A stretch of DNA of 64,000 nucleotides, taken from Isoetes taiwanensis (taxonomy: Eukaryota > Streptophyta > Lycopodiopsida > Isoetales > Isoetaceae). Numbering within the stretch: position 1 is the first letter of the stretch; each line of letters starts with the position of its first letter. Both the position numbers and the translations under genes were made by a program. The notes under the pieces are model-generated. The model was not told the origin of the DNA, did not search any database, and worked only from the letters and a program-made list of their open reading frames with translations. Positions 1-10,885 of the stretch are shown here, one piece after another. The DNA lies in contig JAJEKV010000055.1 of the NCBI GenBank assembly GCA_021234155.1, positions 1,851,090 through 1,915,089 on the forward strand. Reading direction: 5' to 3'.

Positions 1-2497
1 GCAAAAGCGCTTCGGGTGGTTTTAGGGTCCGTGCTCTCGCGTCAACACCCCCCCCTCTACGTCAAGACGGCGCCAAGGTCCTAGTCAAATCGACAAGGAT
101 AGAGCCTCTGAAAACATAAACCCTATGAGTTGCCGTGTTCTAGCGGGGTTTTGCGTTTTGAGTGCCGAAGTTTTGGTCTTTTGCACTTGGGACGTGGCCG
201 ATCACATGCAGTTGAGAATGCGAAGCAAGGGGAACTGACGGAATGGAGTTTGGACCTGTACTCCTCCCGTTGTGGCAGTTAGAAGTCAAGGGCCGCTTTT
301 TGCGGTAGCAAGACATTAAATAAATTCGTAATTAATGCATAGTACGGACTTAAATTCTGATTTTTGTCATTGCTTCCTAAGTCATCGCCAACATACAGGC
401 CAACTTTCAAAAATTTTGGATAAGGTTTAGATCAAATAGTTTGCATTAGAGCGGTGCAGGCTGTTGTTGGGCAGCCGAGCCGCACACTTGCCCAAGTCAA
501 ACAAGGCCAGGACCTTGCAAGGCCTCCCTCATTAGAGGGGAGAGTCCGAACCCCAAGAGGCGAGCCCCAAAAGCTTCCCCGAGGCAGCCTTTCTGGCGGC
601 TCAGCCCACGGGGCGTGCGCTAAAGACCACACTCCGGATCTCGGTTCCCGTATCCAACCGTTGAATCCTTTGTTCAAGGAACCTGGTTCAAGAAGGTCCA
701 AAAAAATCCAACATCCGTCCGGGAGAACATATCAAACCGCGAAGTGTCCTGCGGGCGACAATGTAGAAACCAAAGTGTTTTGTCGTTCGGACATTGCAGA
801 GGCTCCGAAATGGCGATTCGACTTCGCCACATCGTCCGGAATGCCAAAATTACCCTAGGGACCAAGTTACACGGTCAGTTTTGCAAAAGAAAGAAACACT
901 TACGCCCTACATTGCAGTATTCAGCAGCCACCTCCTAGGCCAATTGACTACGAGTGTGTTGCACATGAGATAGTTTGGTGCTTCTTCGAGAAGGGGTGAG
1001 CTTCTGGCCACAAAACTTGGTCCCTAGGGCAATGTCGGCGTTAGAGTCCATTGGCGAGACAGATCACGCGGTTCGGGAGAGGGGAAGTTGCCCGTCCCGT
1101 CGCCCGAGGAACCTTCGGAGAGGGACTTTTGGGGCAAGCCGCTTCCGGGTGGTTTTAGGGTCCGTGCTCTGGCGTCAACACCCCCCCTCTACGTCAAGAC
1201 ACGGGCGCAAGGTCCCTAGTCAAATCGACAAGGATAGAGCCTCTCAAACGTAAACCCTATGAGTTGCGGGTTCTAGCGGGGGTTTTGCGTTTTGGGTGCC
1301 GAGTTTTGGTCTTTTTGCACTTGGGACGTGGCCAATCACATGCGCTTGAGAACGCGAAGCAAGGGGAACCGACGGAATGGAGTTTGGACCCATACTCCTC
1401 CCGTTGTGGCGGTTAGAAGTCAAGGGCCGCTTTTGCGGTAGCAAGACATTAAATAAATTCGTAATTAATGCATAGTACGGTTTAAATTCTGATTTTTGTC
1501 AGCTAGCTTCCTATGTCATCGCCAATATACTGAGGCCAACTTTCAAAAATTTTGGATAAGGTTTAGATCAAATAGTTTGCATTAGAACGGTCCAGGCAGC
1601 CTGTTGTTGGGCAGCCGAAATAGGGCACACTTGCCCAAGTCAAACAAGGCCAGGACCTTGCAAGGCCTCCTCATTAAAGGGGAGAGTCCCCGAACCCGGG
1701 AGGCGAGCCCCAAAAAAAGCTTCCCCGAGGCAGCCCTTTCTGGCGGCTCCCGGGGCGTGACGCTAAAGACCACACTCCGGATCTCGGTTCCTCGTATCCG
1801 GCCGTTGAATCCTTTGTTCATGGAGCCTGGTCCGAAAGATCCAAAAAATCCAACATCCGTCCCCGGAGAACATATCAAACCGCGAAAGCGTCCCGCGGCG
1901 GCGATGTAGAAACCAAAGTGTTTTGTCGTTCGGACATTAAGGAGGTTTCAAATGGCAATTCGACCGCCACATCGTCCTAATGCCAAAATTACCCTAGGGA
2001 CCAAGTTACACCTGGCCGTTTTGCAAAAGAAAGAAACACTTAAGCCCTACATTGCGGTATTCCAGACCACCTCCTAGGCCAATTGACTACGAGTGTGTTG
2101 CACATGAGATAGTTTGGCGCTTCGAGAAGGGGTGGGCTTCGGCCACAAAACTTGGTCCCTAGGGCAATGTCAACGTTCGAGTCCATTGGCGAGAGACGGA
2201 TCCGCGGTTCCCGGAGAGGGGAAGTTGCCCGTCCCGCCGCCCGGGCCTTCGGAGAGGACTTTTGGGGCAAAGCCGCTCGGGTGGTTTTAGGGTCCGTGCT
2301 CAAGCGTCAACACCCCCCTCACGCCAAGACCGCGGCGCCAAGGTCCTAGTCAAATCGACAAGGATAGAGCCTCAAACGTAAACCCTATGAGTTGCCAGGT
2401 TCTAGCAGGGTTTGCGTTTTGGGTGCCGAGTTTTGGTCTTTTGCACTTGGGACGTGGCCGATCACATGCAGTTGAGAACGCAGATAAGAGAGGATCT
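1..2497. repeat. Tandem array of a ~1.13 kb unit (2.2 copies, open at left edge)
   Basis: The marker CTAGTCAAATCG occurs at about 81, 1216 and 2346, which gives periods of 1135 and 1130 bp. The copies align along their whole length with scattered substitutions and small indels, and the third breaks off near 2481-2497. Each unit contains CCCTAGGGACCAAG and, ~170 bp later, its inverted counterpart CTTGGTCCCTAGGG. No open frame is shared by the copies, so I treat the unit as non-coding. It could be a satellite or tandem LTR-like segments. A diverged partial copy lies at 32.7-33.2 kb. Confidence 0.85.
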
Positions 2498-4620
2498 TAG
2501 ATATCACCAATCTGGAAAACTTGACAAATCTGGAAAACTTGACGCTTTGAGCAGTAGCTTTGCTCAATCCTTAACCATAAACCACATGGAGGGATAAGTC
2601 CGGTTACCTGCAGTGGAACCAAATGCAAGTTAGCCTAAAGAGGGTAAATGCATAAGCCACTAACAGGTAAGCTAAAGACCCATCCGGCTTAACGCCCTTC
2701 ACCATTTAACTTTACGTTGAAACATGACATTTGAAAATTATGACTATAAATCATATTAGCATGTGAAAGTACATATGCACATGAGAGAGTCACTTAAGAA
2801 TTGGACGCAACATCAAGAAAGGCAATAGAAGGTGGAAAAGAAACACCAAATTCAGTGAACATATGAGTAAGGCAGAATATAAACAAGCATAAGTAAAAGA
2901 GATCCAAAAACTTGTCTATATTATTAACCATTTAAAGGGATAAGGAACCAAGGCGGGAATCAGGCAAAACTAATACTGCATAAGGGTCACAGGACTTTAC
3001 AACAGAAGCAGAGTTTGGCACTTAGAATTAGCTTAGACTAAATCCTTAAAACATGTAAACTAGCCTGTGGACATAGCACATCATATTACGAGAGGAATTA
3101 CAGTTAAAATTTTAGAACATAGACCATAAGTGATCAGACGGACACATAATAGAACAAATAAAATCTATCACACCACTAAGATGCTAGATGATCAAATAGA
3201 ACAAATGGATAGATCTTCAAATAGGGAATATCGTTATTATTTTGAGTAAAGGGAAAGGGCCCGTTAAATCACTCTGGGAGATTTAGAGCGGAGTTTAAAG
3301 AACTTACGGTCTAAATAAACTAGTTTGCAATAATCTATGGCATTGTAATGGGCTATACAGCAGAAATAAGCAGGCTAATTTTACAGCAGAATAACTTAAA
3401 AGGATCTATAGTACAGCTAGAATAGCTATCAGAAAATGGATTTAATTAATAATAGAATCCCCATAAGGGTGGCAGAATCTTATAAAAGCCAGATCTACAT
3501 AAGATCTACATAAGATGGTATCTAACTTGGTGGGAATTTGGTACAGCATAAGCCCTGTGGAAATGGCCAATAAAAAATAGTGGATCTATTCTTTAATGCA
3601 AGGAGCCCAGCAAAAATTAAGGATAAAAACCTGGTAACATGTTGCCTGCCTGATCGATTTGGTCTTGTATGGATGTGGCCGATTTTGCAGAAATAACCTT
3701 GGTGCCTCTGTGCTTCGCTATTCAGACTTGTCTACTTCTTTGCTTGTTAAACCTTTCTGAGCAGAGCTCCTTTCTTCTTCAAGAGCAAAATAAAGCACAA
3801 GGGCAGTGGAGAAAAATGGTCAGAAGCGAAGCATTTTAAGGGACCATATAAGCACTATCCCATTGTCTACACCAGCGTAGCATCTGTCCGTCTATTTACA
3901 GATTGTATAGGCCAGCTTGTGCAAGATAGACAGAATAGAAAGACATCCGCTGCCGCCGAGGTGCTGTTAGGTTAAGGGCGAACCCTAAACGAGGAAAAGG
4001 AAAAGCCTTAAGGAAATTTAGAAGCAAATACTTTTTGGTTTATTTAAAATGTATTATACAAGATATAGGGTAGAAGTTCGGTGCCCAATGGTTACAAAAT
4101 TTGGAAAAGATTTAAACTTGATACTCCTAGATATGAGGTCTTGCAGCAATCCAATATGAGGTCTATGCAGCTGGGACTTGGCATCCATGGGTTTGAAGAT
4201 GTTAACACCTTGTTTAAAGATGGGTTACATTTTCAACACAATAAATGAAAGTTAGTGAAAGTTAATGGGTACAATCCCCCTTCAAATGCTGGTACTGCTC
4301 AAAATTTTGTTTGTATCAGATGAAATCACATGTAGTTCAGAAAGCTTATTAGTGAAGCAAAGTTAATGAAAATGGCAATATAGGAATATTCGAACAAGGG
4401 AACAAGAGGAAATAGAATATTTTAGCTAAATTGGGGAATGGATAAGTTTCTCAATATTCAGCCAACAGGAAATAGAGGTCCAAGCAAGTTAGAAAGAAAG
4501 GACAACTACGTTGAGAATGCCAAGGCCCCTCATATTTGTATAGGACATGCGTCTCAGAACATCCATTGCTAGTACGGACCACTGAGGGCATGATTTTAAG
4601 AAGAATCAACAGTATATTAG
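2498..4620. other. AT-rich intergenic sequence, no gene seen
   Basis: No long open frame, no RNA gene and no recognisable element end. A few short direct repeats occur, for example AATCTGGAAAACTTGA twice near 2509-2541. The stretch ends in a run of A and T at 4625-4680. Confidence 0.6.
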
Positions 4621-6356
4621 TCAATAAAAAAAAAAAAAAAAATAATAATAAAAATTTTTTTTTTTGTCATAAAAAAAAAACGTCGTTATAAACGTCGTTC
4701 AACAACGTTTTGTGACGTCGTTTAACGGCGCCACGACGTCGTTAAACGACGACTGTCATTTAAATCAAAACAAAGGTAATCCCGCCGCTTATTTTCGAAA
4801 GCAAGCAAAACTTATGGAGGAGCATTTTTGAGGCGATTTTTCGGTGGATCTACTTTGGGGTCTATTCTAAGTGTAAGACAAGCTTCATAAGGTATGTGCA
4901 CGGATCAACCAACTCGTTTTTTGAATCTAAACTTGTTTTTGGGTAGATTTAGGGCTTTTTGTATTTGTTGTTTGTTCTTCCTTCAACCTTCATTCTTCTT
5001 CTTCCATTCTTGCATCCTTCTTCCATACATATTCTTCCATTCCCTTTGTCATCTTCTTCTTCGATTCTTCCTCCTCTTATACTACTTCTTCCTCCTCTTA
5101 TTCAAATTCTTACTCTTAATCCTCCTCTTGCGCTTCATCTTCTTCGTATTCTTCCTCCCCATTTTCGGGTTCCTCCTCTTCTTCTTAGCCTTTTCTTCTT
5201 CGGAATTCTTCCATTCTTCTTCTAATTTTTTTTCCCATCTAAGAAGACGTCGTTAAAAGACGAGACCCTTCTTCTTTCCAAAAATTTTCCTTATTAGTTT
5301 TTTTATACTATTTCTTTCTAATCATTGAATTTTTTGTTTTGCATGTACACTCCTAGCAAAATGTGTTGTTCTTGCAAAACAACTTGGCACCTCTTCCAGG
5401 TAAGGATTTAATTTTTTCAATACGCTAATAAAATACTAATGCTTTATTTAGGTTAAATTGTTATCCAAGAAGGGGACGTCATTGAAACCACCCCTCCCCC
5501 ATTGATTTTCCATATTTTTTTTTTCTTTAAGTTGTTTATTTATACTAATATTTTACTAATCATTGAATTTATTGTTTTGCATGTACACTCCTAGCAAATG
5601 CGTTGTTTGTGCAAAACAACTTTGCCACCTTGTACCAGGTAAGCATTTAATTTTCAATATGCTTAATGTATTGATTAATGTATTTAGCTTAATTTATTGA
5701 TTAATGTATTTAGCTAAAAAAATTGGGGCTTCATTTATTTTTGTATTTTTTTTAATATATTTAAGCGACATCATTTAATGACGTTAAAATCTTATATTTC
5801 TTTATTGGTTAAATTCATTTTATAGGCTTTAATATTAAATGTATTAACTTCATTCATAATAAACGATTATTATTATTATTTTTTCAAAAAAAAAAAATTT
5901 TTTAATACAATTAAGCAACGTCGTTAAACGACGTTGCTTACGTCTTTTGCTTTGCGGCGACGCCGTTAAACGGCGACGTGTATGTGGTCGCCCACGTCAA
6001 CAACGGCCAACGCAGCTAGGCCGCCCGGCCATATGGTCGCCGCGATAATGCGATGTCGTTAAACGGCGTCAAACACGTGTGCTTTACCGTCATCAACCCG
6101 CTTCCGACGCCACCCATTTGTAGCCCGGCCGCGTAGCGGCGGCACGCAATGCGTGGCGTCGTTGAACGGCGCGACGTCAGAGTTTTAAGACGGCGCCAGC
6201 GTTCGCGGCAGATATAGCGGCAGCGTCCCGGCGTAGTAAAAGCGGCGTACGACGTCGTTATAGGCGTCGTTATCGACTTTTTACGTCGTTCATCGGCGTT
6301 CAACGGCGTCGGGGGCGTCGTAATAGACGTCGTAACAGGGCAAAGTTTTTGTAGTG
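4621..6356. mobile_element. Non-autonomous CACTA-like (En/Spm) element, right end clear
   Basis: The right end (6346-6356) read on the minus strand begins CACTACAAAAA, the typical CACTA terminus. Dense subterminal motifs follow: ACGTCGTT, AAACGACG and variants at 4681-4755, 5243-5260, 5925-5975, 6050-6070 and 6240-6340, many arranged as palindromes such as ACGTCGTTAAACGACGT. Such arrays are known transposase-binding regions in CACTA elements. A matching CACTA start is not visible on the left, where the motif array begins at 4681 after an A/T run, so the left boundary is approximate. No transposase is encoded. The 120-residue frame at 4894-5256 is a low-complexity TTC/CTT run. Confidence 0.65.
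5320..5700 (+). repeat. Tandem duplication (~240 bp) inside the CACTA-like element
   Basis: The segment beginning CATTGAATTT...TTTTGCATGTACACTC and ending near CCAGGTAAG is present at about 5325-5405 and again at about 5562-5645. Both copies carry CAGGTAAG followed by T-rich sequence, which looks like a splice donor. This suggests a duplicated exon edge of a captured or former element gene. Confidence 0.6.
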
Positions 6357-7060
6357 CAACTAGTGCAGAACAGAACCGTTGGAGTCCCCGAACGGATTTT
6401 TGTAGATGATAAGGGTTCTTCTCTCGAACTAATTTCCACTCAAGTCTAGAAGTTGAAGTCTAGCGATGGCAGCAAAAGAGAAACAATACCTCGACAGCTA
6501 CGGCTATGAGAATGCAGGCAGCAGGGAAGTCCACTTATCTCTTTCCTTTTCAAAGCCTAAGGATGTCCATTTTTTAAAGGAGAGCTTATCCCCATTGTCG
6601 GGCAAGGCGGCCAGTGTACAATGCATTCAATTTCAGGAAAACAATTGTCTCATATCCGGATTGGAAGGCTAAGAATACAAAACATTCTGAAAGTCTGTTT
6701 GCTAAGGTACTGGCCGAGTTGAGAAGAAAAGTGGCCTTTGTGAAGAAGATTACAGGAGAAGAAGACATTGTCCAGTACTTAGTGTCCATTGGGCCTCTTA
6801 CCTGAATCAAATACATGCCTTAGAAACATTTCACTCTTTGTATTAGACAGCAGAAGTGGAAAAGGAGACATGGGGATGAACCATAAAGACTATAGCAACT
6901 TCTTTACCGCCTGCATAAGATTGACAACTGAGAGGTCATTTACCATTGTCATTGTTTGTCCATCAGGCGATTCACATTTACATGCACTTTCCGCAGCTGA
7001 TGTAACTTACTTTATGCACTATAACTTAACAAACTTAGCTTAGGTCTATTGGTTTCCGTG
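6357..7060 (+). pseudogene. Unrecognised coding-like fragment next to the CACTA end
   Basis: An ATG in good context (gcgATGGCA, 6466) opens a 68-codon frame to 6672. An overlapping frame at 6614-6805 (63 codons) and a third at 6789-7043 (84 codons) continue with ordinary, non-repetitive amino-acid composition, as if one reading frame had been split by two frameshifts. I do not recognise the protein and see no catalytic motif. It may be a decayed host exon or chance open sequence. Confidence 0.25.
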
Positions 7061-7929
7061 ACTATATTTGCAGGAAATTAGATTCCTATCTGCATTATCC
7101 AAATAAGTGTTATATAGTATGAGCAACCCTGTATACAATAATAAATGCTAATAAAACGGTATCCTACTGGATGTGGTGACAGAAGTGGTCATGCTTTTGA
7201 AAATCTAGATGCAAAAGAAGATCAAATGCTTCATAAGGGTTTTTCTTCAAGAAAGAAGATAATGTTGCAGGCATTTCACTCTGCTATTATCCTAAAGATA
7301 TCATTGTTTTGCTTAACATAGCAAGGACCATGCAACTGTGCAAATGTTGTGCAAATACTATTACTGAACATGTTTGTCTTTCACCAATATAACCTGTCTT
7401 CAGCCTGTAAAGGTTCTATAACTAATATATTCAAAGTTCATGCTGTAATTTAAAGCTCACCTTCACGAATAAGTTCTATATGAGTAAGATTGTTGACTTG
7501 AATGTTAGACACATCTTCAACATCTTTCTTAGTGATTGCGCATTCTGAGAATGAGAACACAAAAATCTCAGTTTTAATACTAATTTATAATGTATATCAG
7601 AAAAAGTATATCAGAAACATCTATAGGTTCACCAAAGCTTAGAAGATAAAGCAACTGGGGACGCAATAATTCGTGTGCATGTAAATGCAACAAAGCGTAG
7701 AAGATAAAGCAACTGGGGATGCAATAATTCGTGTGCATTTCTTAAGCATGATCAATTGAAGGAAAGTCCCATCACTTCTGGGCACCTTCAACATGCATTC
7801 TACTCTTAAATTTTACAAAGAATATATGAAAGTTCAAGAAGCAAAAGACTTAAGTATGCCTTGCCTGCCTAGTTCTATGGCAATACACAATAAGAAGGAA
7901 TAACAAATAGTCTCAGTGGGCTATTATGT
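7061..7929. other. Intergenic sequence, no gene seen
   Basis: AT-rich sequence with no recognisable product. It holds one 58-bp tandem duplication, listed separately. Confidence 0.5.
7631..7738. repeat. 58-bp tandem duplication
   Basis: The string AGAAGATAAAGCAACTGGGG recurs at 7641 and 7699 with nearly identical flanks, giving two adjacent copies of a 58-bp unit. Confidence 0.85.
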
Positions 7930-8690
7930 TATATTATATATGTTATACCGTATTGAATGGATCAAGCCCTAATTTAAATGGCTGAGATCATCTGATTGAA
8001 ACTGAAGGCCGAGATTTATAGCACGACTTCCCACTGTCATGATTAGTCATGATTTGATCTCTTAAGGGAAAAGGAAAGGGGAGGAAAGGCATGGGTAAAA
8101 GGGAAAAGGGAAGCGAAAAAAGGGCATACGAAAAAGGGGAAGAGAAAAAGGACAAAGAAAGGGAAAAAGGGAAGGAAAAATGAAAAAAAAGAATAGAAAT
8201 AGAGAGGGAGAAAGGGCAACGGAAAAAGGGGAAGAAGAAAAGGGTGGGAAAAGGAGAAAAAAGGTAAGGGAAAAGGGTGGGAGGAAGGGAACGAACAAAG
8301 CACATGGGAAAAGGGGAAGGGAAAGGAAAGGAAAAAAAGAAAAAGGGAGATGGAAGGGGAAAAGGGAACCTGGAAAAGGGCAATGAGGCAAAAAGGGAAG
8401 GGGGAAAGGGCATGGAAAAAAAAAGAAGAGGGAAAGGGTGAAGAAAGAGGAAAAGAGAAACGAAAAGAGAGCATCAAAAAGAGGAAGGGAAAAGGTTAGA
8501 AAGAAACGGTGAGGAAAGAGGAGAAAGGAAGGGGAAAATAACATGGAAAAAGGGAAATCGAAAGGGAAAAAAGAAAAAGAGGGGAAAAAGGGAGATAAAA
8601 AGGCATCGAGAAAAGGGAAAGAGGGAAAGGGTGGGAAAAGGGAGGGGAAAAAGATGAACAGGAAAAGGGTGGGAAGAAGGGGACGAATAA

Positions 8691-9511
8691 AGCGCATGGA
8701 ATTTTTTTTTTTTTTTTTTGAGGGCTGACAAGCTTTATTCACCAACTAAAAACCGTGAGCAACATAAAATGCAAAGACAGATTATAACCCCAAAGTGGAC
8801 AAACCGGATCCAACCGGAAAGCACAACCACCGCCTATGCAAAAGAATGAATCAAGGTAAGTATGCAGATTAGTACTTTCTTCTCTTGATCAAGAGAAGAA
8901 CAATTGTAAGCCATAACAATTTTATTTTGCGCCCTCTTGAAGAACAATCTCATCTCGCAGTGATCTATGCCCTTAAAGATAAACAACCTCCTTCTCTTCT
9001 AGATTGACCATAAAAGCCACCACATGCGAGATGAAAAGCTCAAGCTTCCAAGTAGTTTGGGCCAAGCATCGATAGAGAGCAAGCAAAATTTGTCGGCTAG
9101 ATCTAGACGTGCCAAATAGGGTCAACAACCAAGGCCATGCCCGCCGGGCCGGGCCACACAAGAAAAAAAACAATGCTCAATACTCTCAACCCTTTGGTCG
9201 GGCATAAAGGACGAGAGCTCGAAATCCGATTATCCATTTTATGGACTAACCTCGTTGACTCGAGGCATCTATGGATCACTTGCCACCACAGAACTACTAC
9301 TTTGGGATGAAGCAACTTATCCCATACCCATATCCAAGCACTTTTCCATTGTGGTTGAGGGACCTGAAGATGCCACCTATTAGATGGAGGCAGGATTTCA
9401 GAATGCACAAGCAATATATACACAGAAGACACAAACCGCCCTGGCTGGATATCCTGATGGCAACCCCATACGACTACCTCAATCTGTGGACTAGAATCCT
9501 GTAGCGCATGG
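8691..9511 (-). mobile_element. 5'-truncated L1-like LINE inserted in the purine tract
   Basis: The insert begins at 8701 with a T run (poly(A) tail of a minus-strand element) and ends near 9502. A 9-bp target duplication, AGCGCATGG, flanks it at 8691-8699 and 9503-9511. Outside these points the purine tract resumes, so the insertion post-dates the tract. Confidence 0.85.
8973..9500 (-). pseudogene. Decayed LINE reverse-transcriptase C-terminus (zf-RVT region)
   Basis: Minus-strand translation of 9103-9500 gives a tryptophan-rich segment (WIWVWDKLLHPKVVVLWWQ) and then a short cysteine-containing stretch. This matches the order of the zf-RVT domain at the C-terminus of plant L1-like reverse transcriptases: a W/PKV.FLW entry segment, then a zinc-knuckle region. 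The frame continues at 8973-9173 with shifts. No polymerase motif is left, because the element is truncated. It is certainly non-functional. Confidence 0.65.
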
Positions 9512-10885
9512 GATGAGAGAAAGGAAAAGGAAAAAAAGAAAAAGGGAGATGGAAATGGGAAAAGAGAACCTAGAAAAAGGGCACGAGGAAAATGGCAAAA
9601 AGGAAAGGGGAAAGGGCATGCAAAAAAAGGGGAAGAGGGAAATGGTGAAGAATAGGGCATCGAAAAAAGGAAGGAAAAATGTTAGAAAGAAAAGGTAAGG
9701 AAAGAGAAGAAGGAAAGGGGAAAATAGCATTAGAAAAGGGACAGGGAAGGTGGAAAATAAAAAAAGAGGGAAAAAATGAAGATAAAAAGACACCGAGAAA
9801 AAGAAAAGAGGGAAAGGGTGGGAAAAGGAGGAAAAGGGAGGGGCAAAAGGGGAAAGGGAAAGGGAAAGGGTGGAGAGCAAAAGGAATGGAAAAAAAAAAA
9901 AGGAAGAGATGAAAAAAAGAAAAGGGCATGATAAAAAAGGGAAGAGGGAAAGGGTGAGGAAAGGAAAAAAAGGAAGGGAAAAAGAGCATGGGAAAGGGAG
10001 AAAAGGGAAAAATGGAAGAGGGAAAAGGCAGAGGAGGATGGAAAAAAAAAGAAAAGGGGCACATATTGGAGAAATGGGAATGGAAAAAAAGGCATAAGAG
10101 AAGGAAAAGGGAAACCGAAAATGAAAAAGGGACCGAGAAAAAAGGAAAGGGAAAAAGGGCAAGGAGAAAAGTGAAAAAATTGGGAAAGGGATGAAAAGGG
10201 AAGGGGAAGGAAAAAGAAAAATGGAAGTGGAAAAAAAGGGGGGGAAAGGAAGGGAAGGGAAAAAAGCACGAGGAAAAGGGGAAGAAAAATGGCAAAAGAG
10301 ATGGGAAAAAGAGCGGGCTTGGATAAAAGAGGAAGATGGTGGGGAAAGGAAAAATAAGGCCACATGAAAAAAGTGGGAAGAGAGAAGAAAAAAAGGGCAT
10401 GGGAAAAGGGAAAGAAAAAATGAAAAAAAGAAAAGGAAAAGGAAAATTAGAAAAAATGGAAGAGGCGGGAAAAAGATGAAAAGGGGAAGAGAAAAAAAAG
10501 CCCTATCGAGGGGAGAAAGGAAAATGGGAAGGGAAAGGGAAAGGGAAAGGGGGGAGGGAGAAAGGGAAGGGAAGGAGAGGGAGAAGGGGGCTAAAAAAAA
10601 AGAAAAAGGGGAGAAGGGAAAAAGATAACGTGTGAGAAAAATAAGAAAAAAATGAAAAGGAAAAAGGAAAGTGTGTAGGCTAATGAGGAAAAAAGGAAAA
10701 CACGGGATAGAGCAAAAAGCAAAGGAAAAGAAAAGGGTATTAAATGCACAAAAACCTTTTATAGCTCAACCACACTGGGCTTGGTTTCTATTATATGATT
10801 TATGAAAAGAAGTCTGGGCTGAATAGGTTTCCGTCCACACAGGCTCCCAAATTATGCCCAGCAACGCTGGGCACTATTACTAGTC

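Larger units (their letters stand above)
7930..10885 (+). repeat. Polypurine repeat, copy A (interrupted by a LINE fragment)
   Basis: A unique head (7930-8050) contains GGCTGAGATCATCT and GGCCGAGATTT. It is followed by almost pure G/A sequence on the plus strand (8051-8690 and 9512-10740) made of variants of GGGAAAAGGGAAAGG punctuated by GGGCATGG. A unique tail (10741-10885) contains CAGCAACGCTGGGCAC. Copy B repeats the same head, tract and tail order. The long phenylalanine/serine/proline-rich frames on the minus strand are translations of the purine tract and should not be read as proteins. Confidence 0.85.

Noticed and set aside
4894-5256. A 120-codon Phe/Leu/Ser-rich frame
   Set aside because: A TTC/CTT low-complexity run inside a non-autonomous element.
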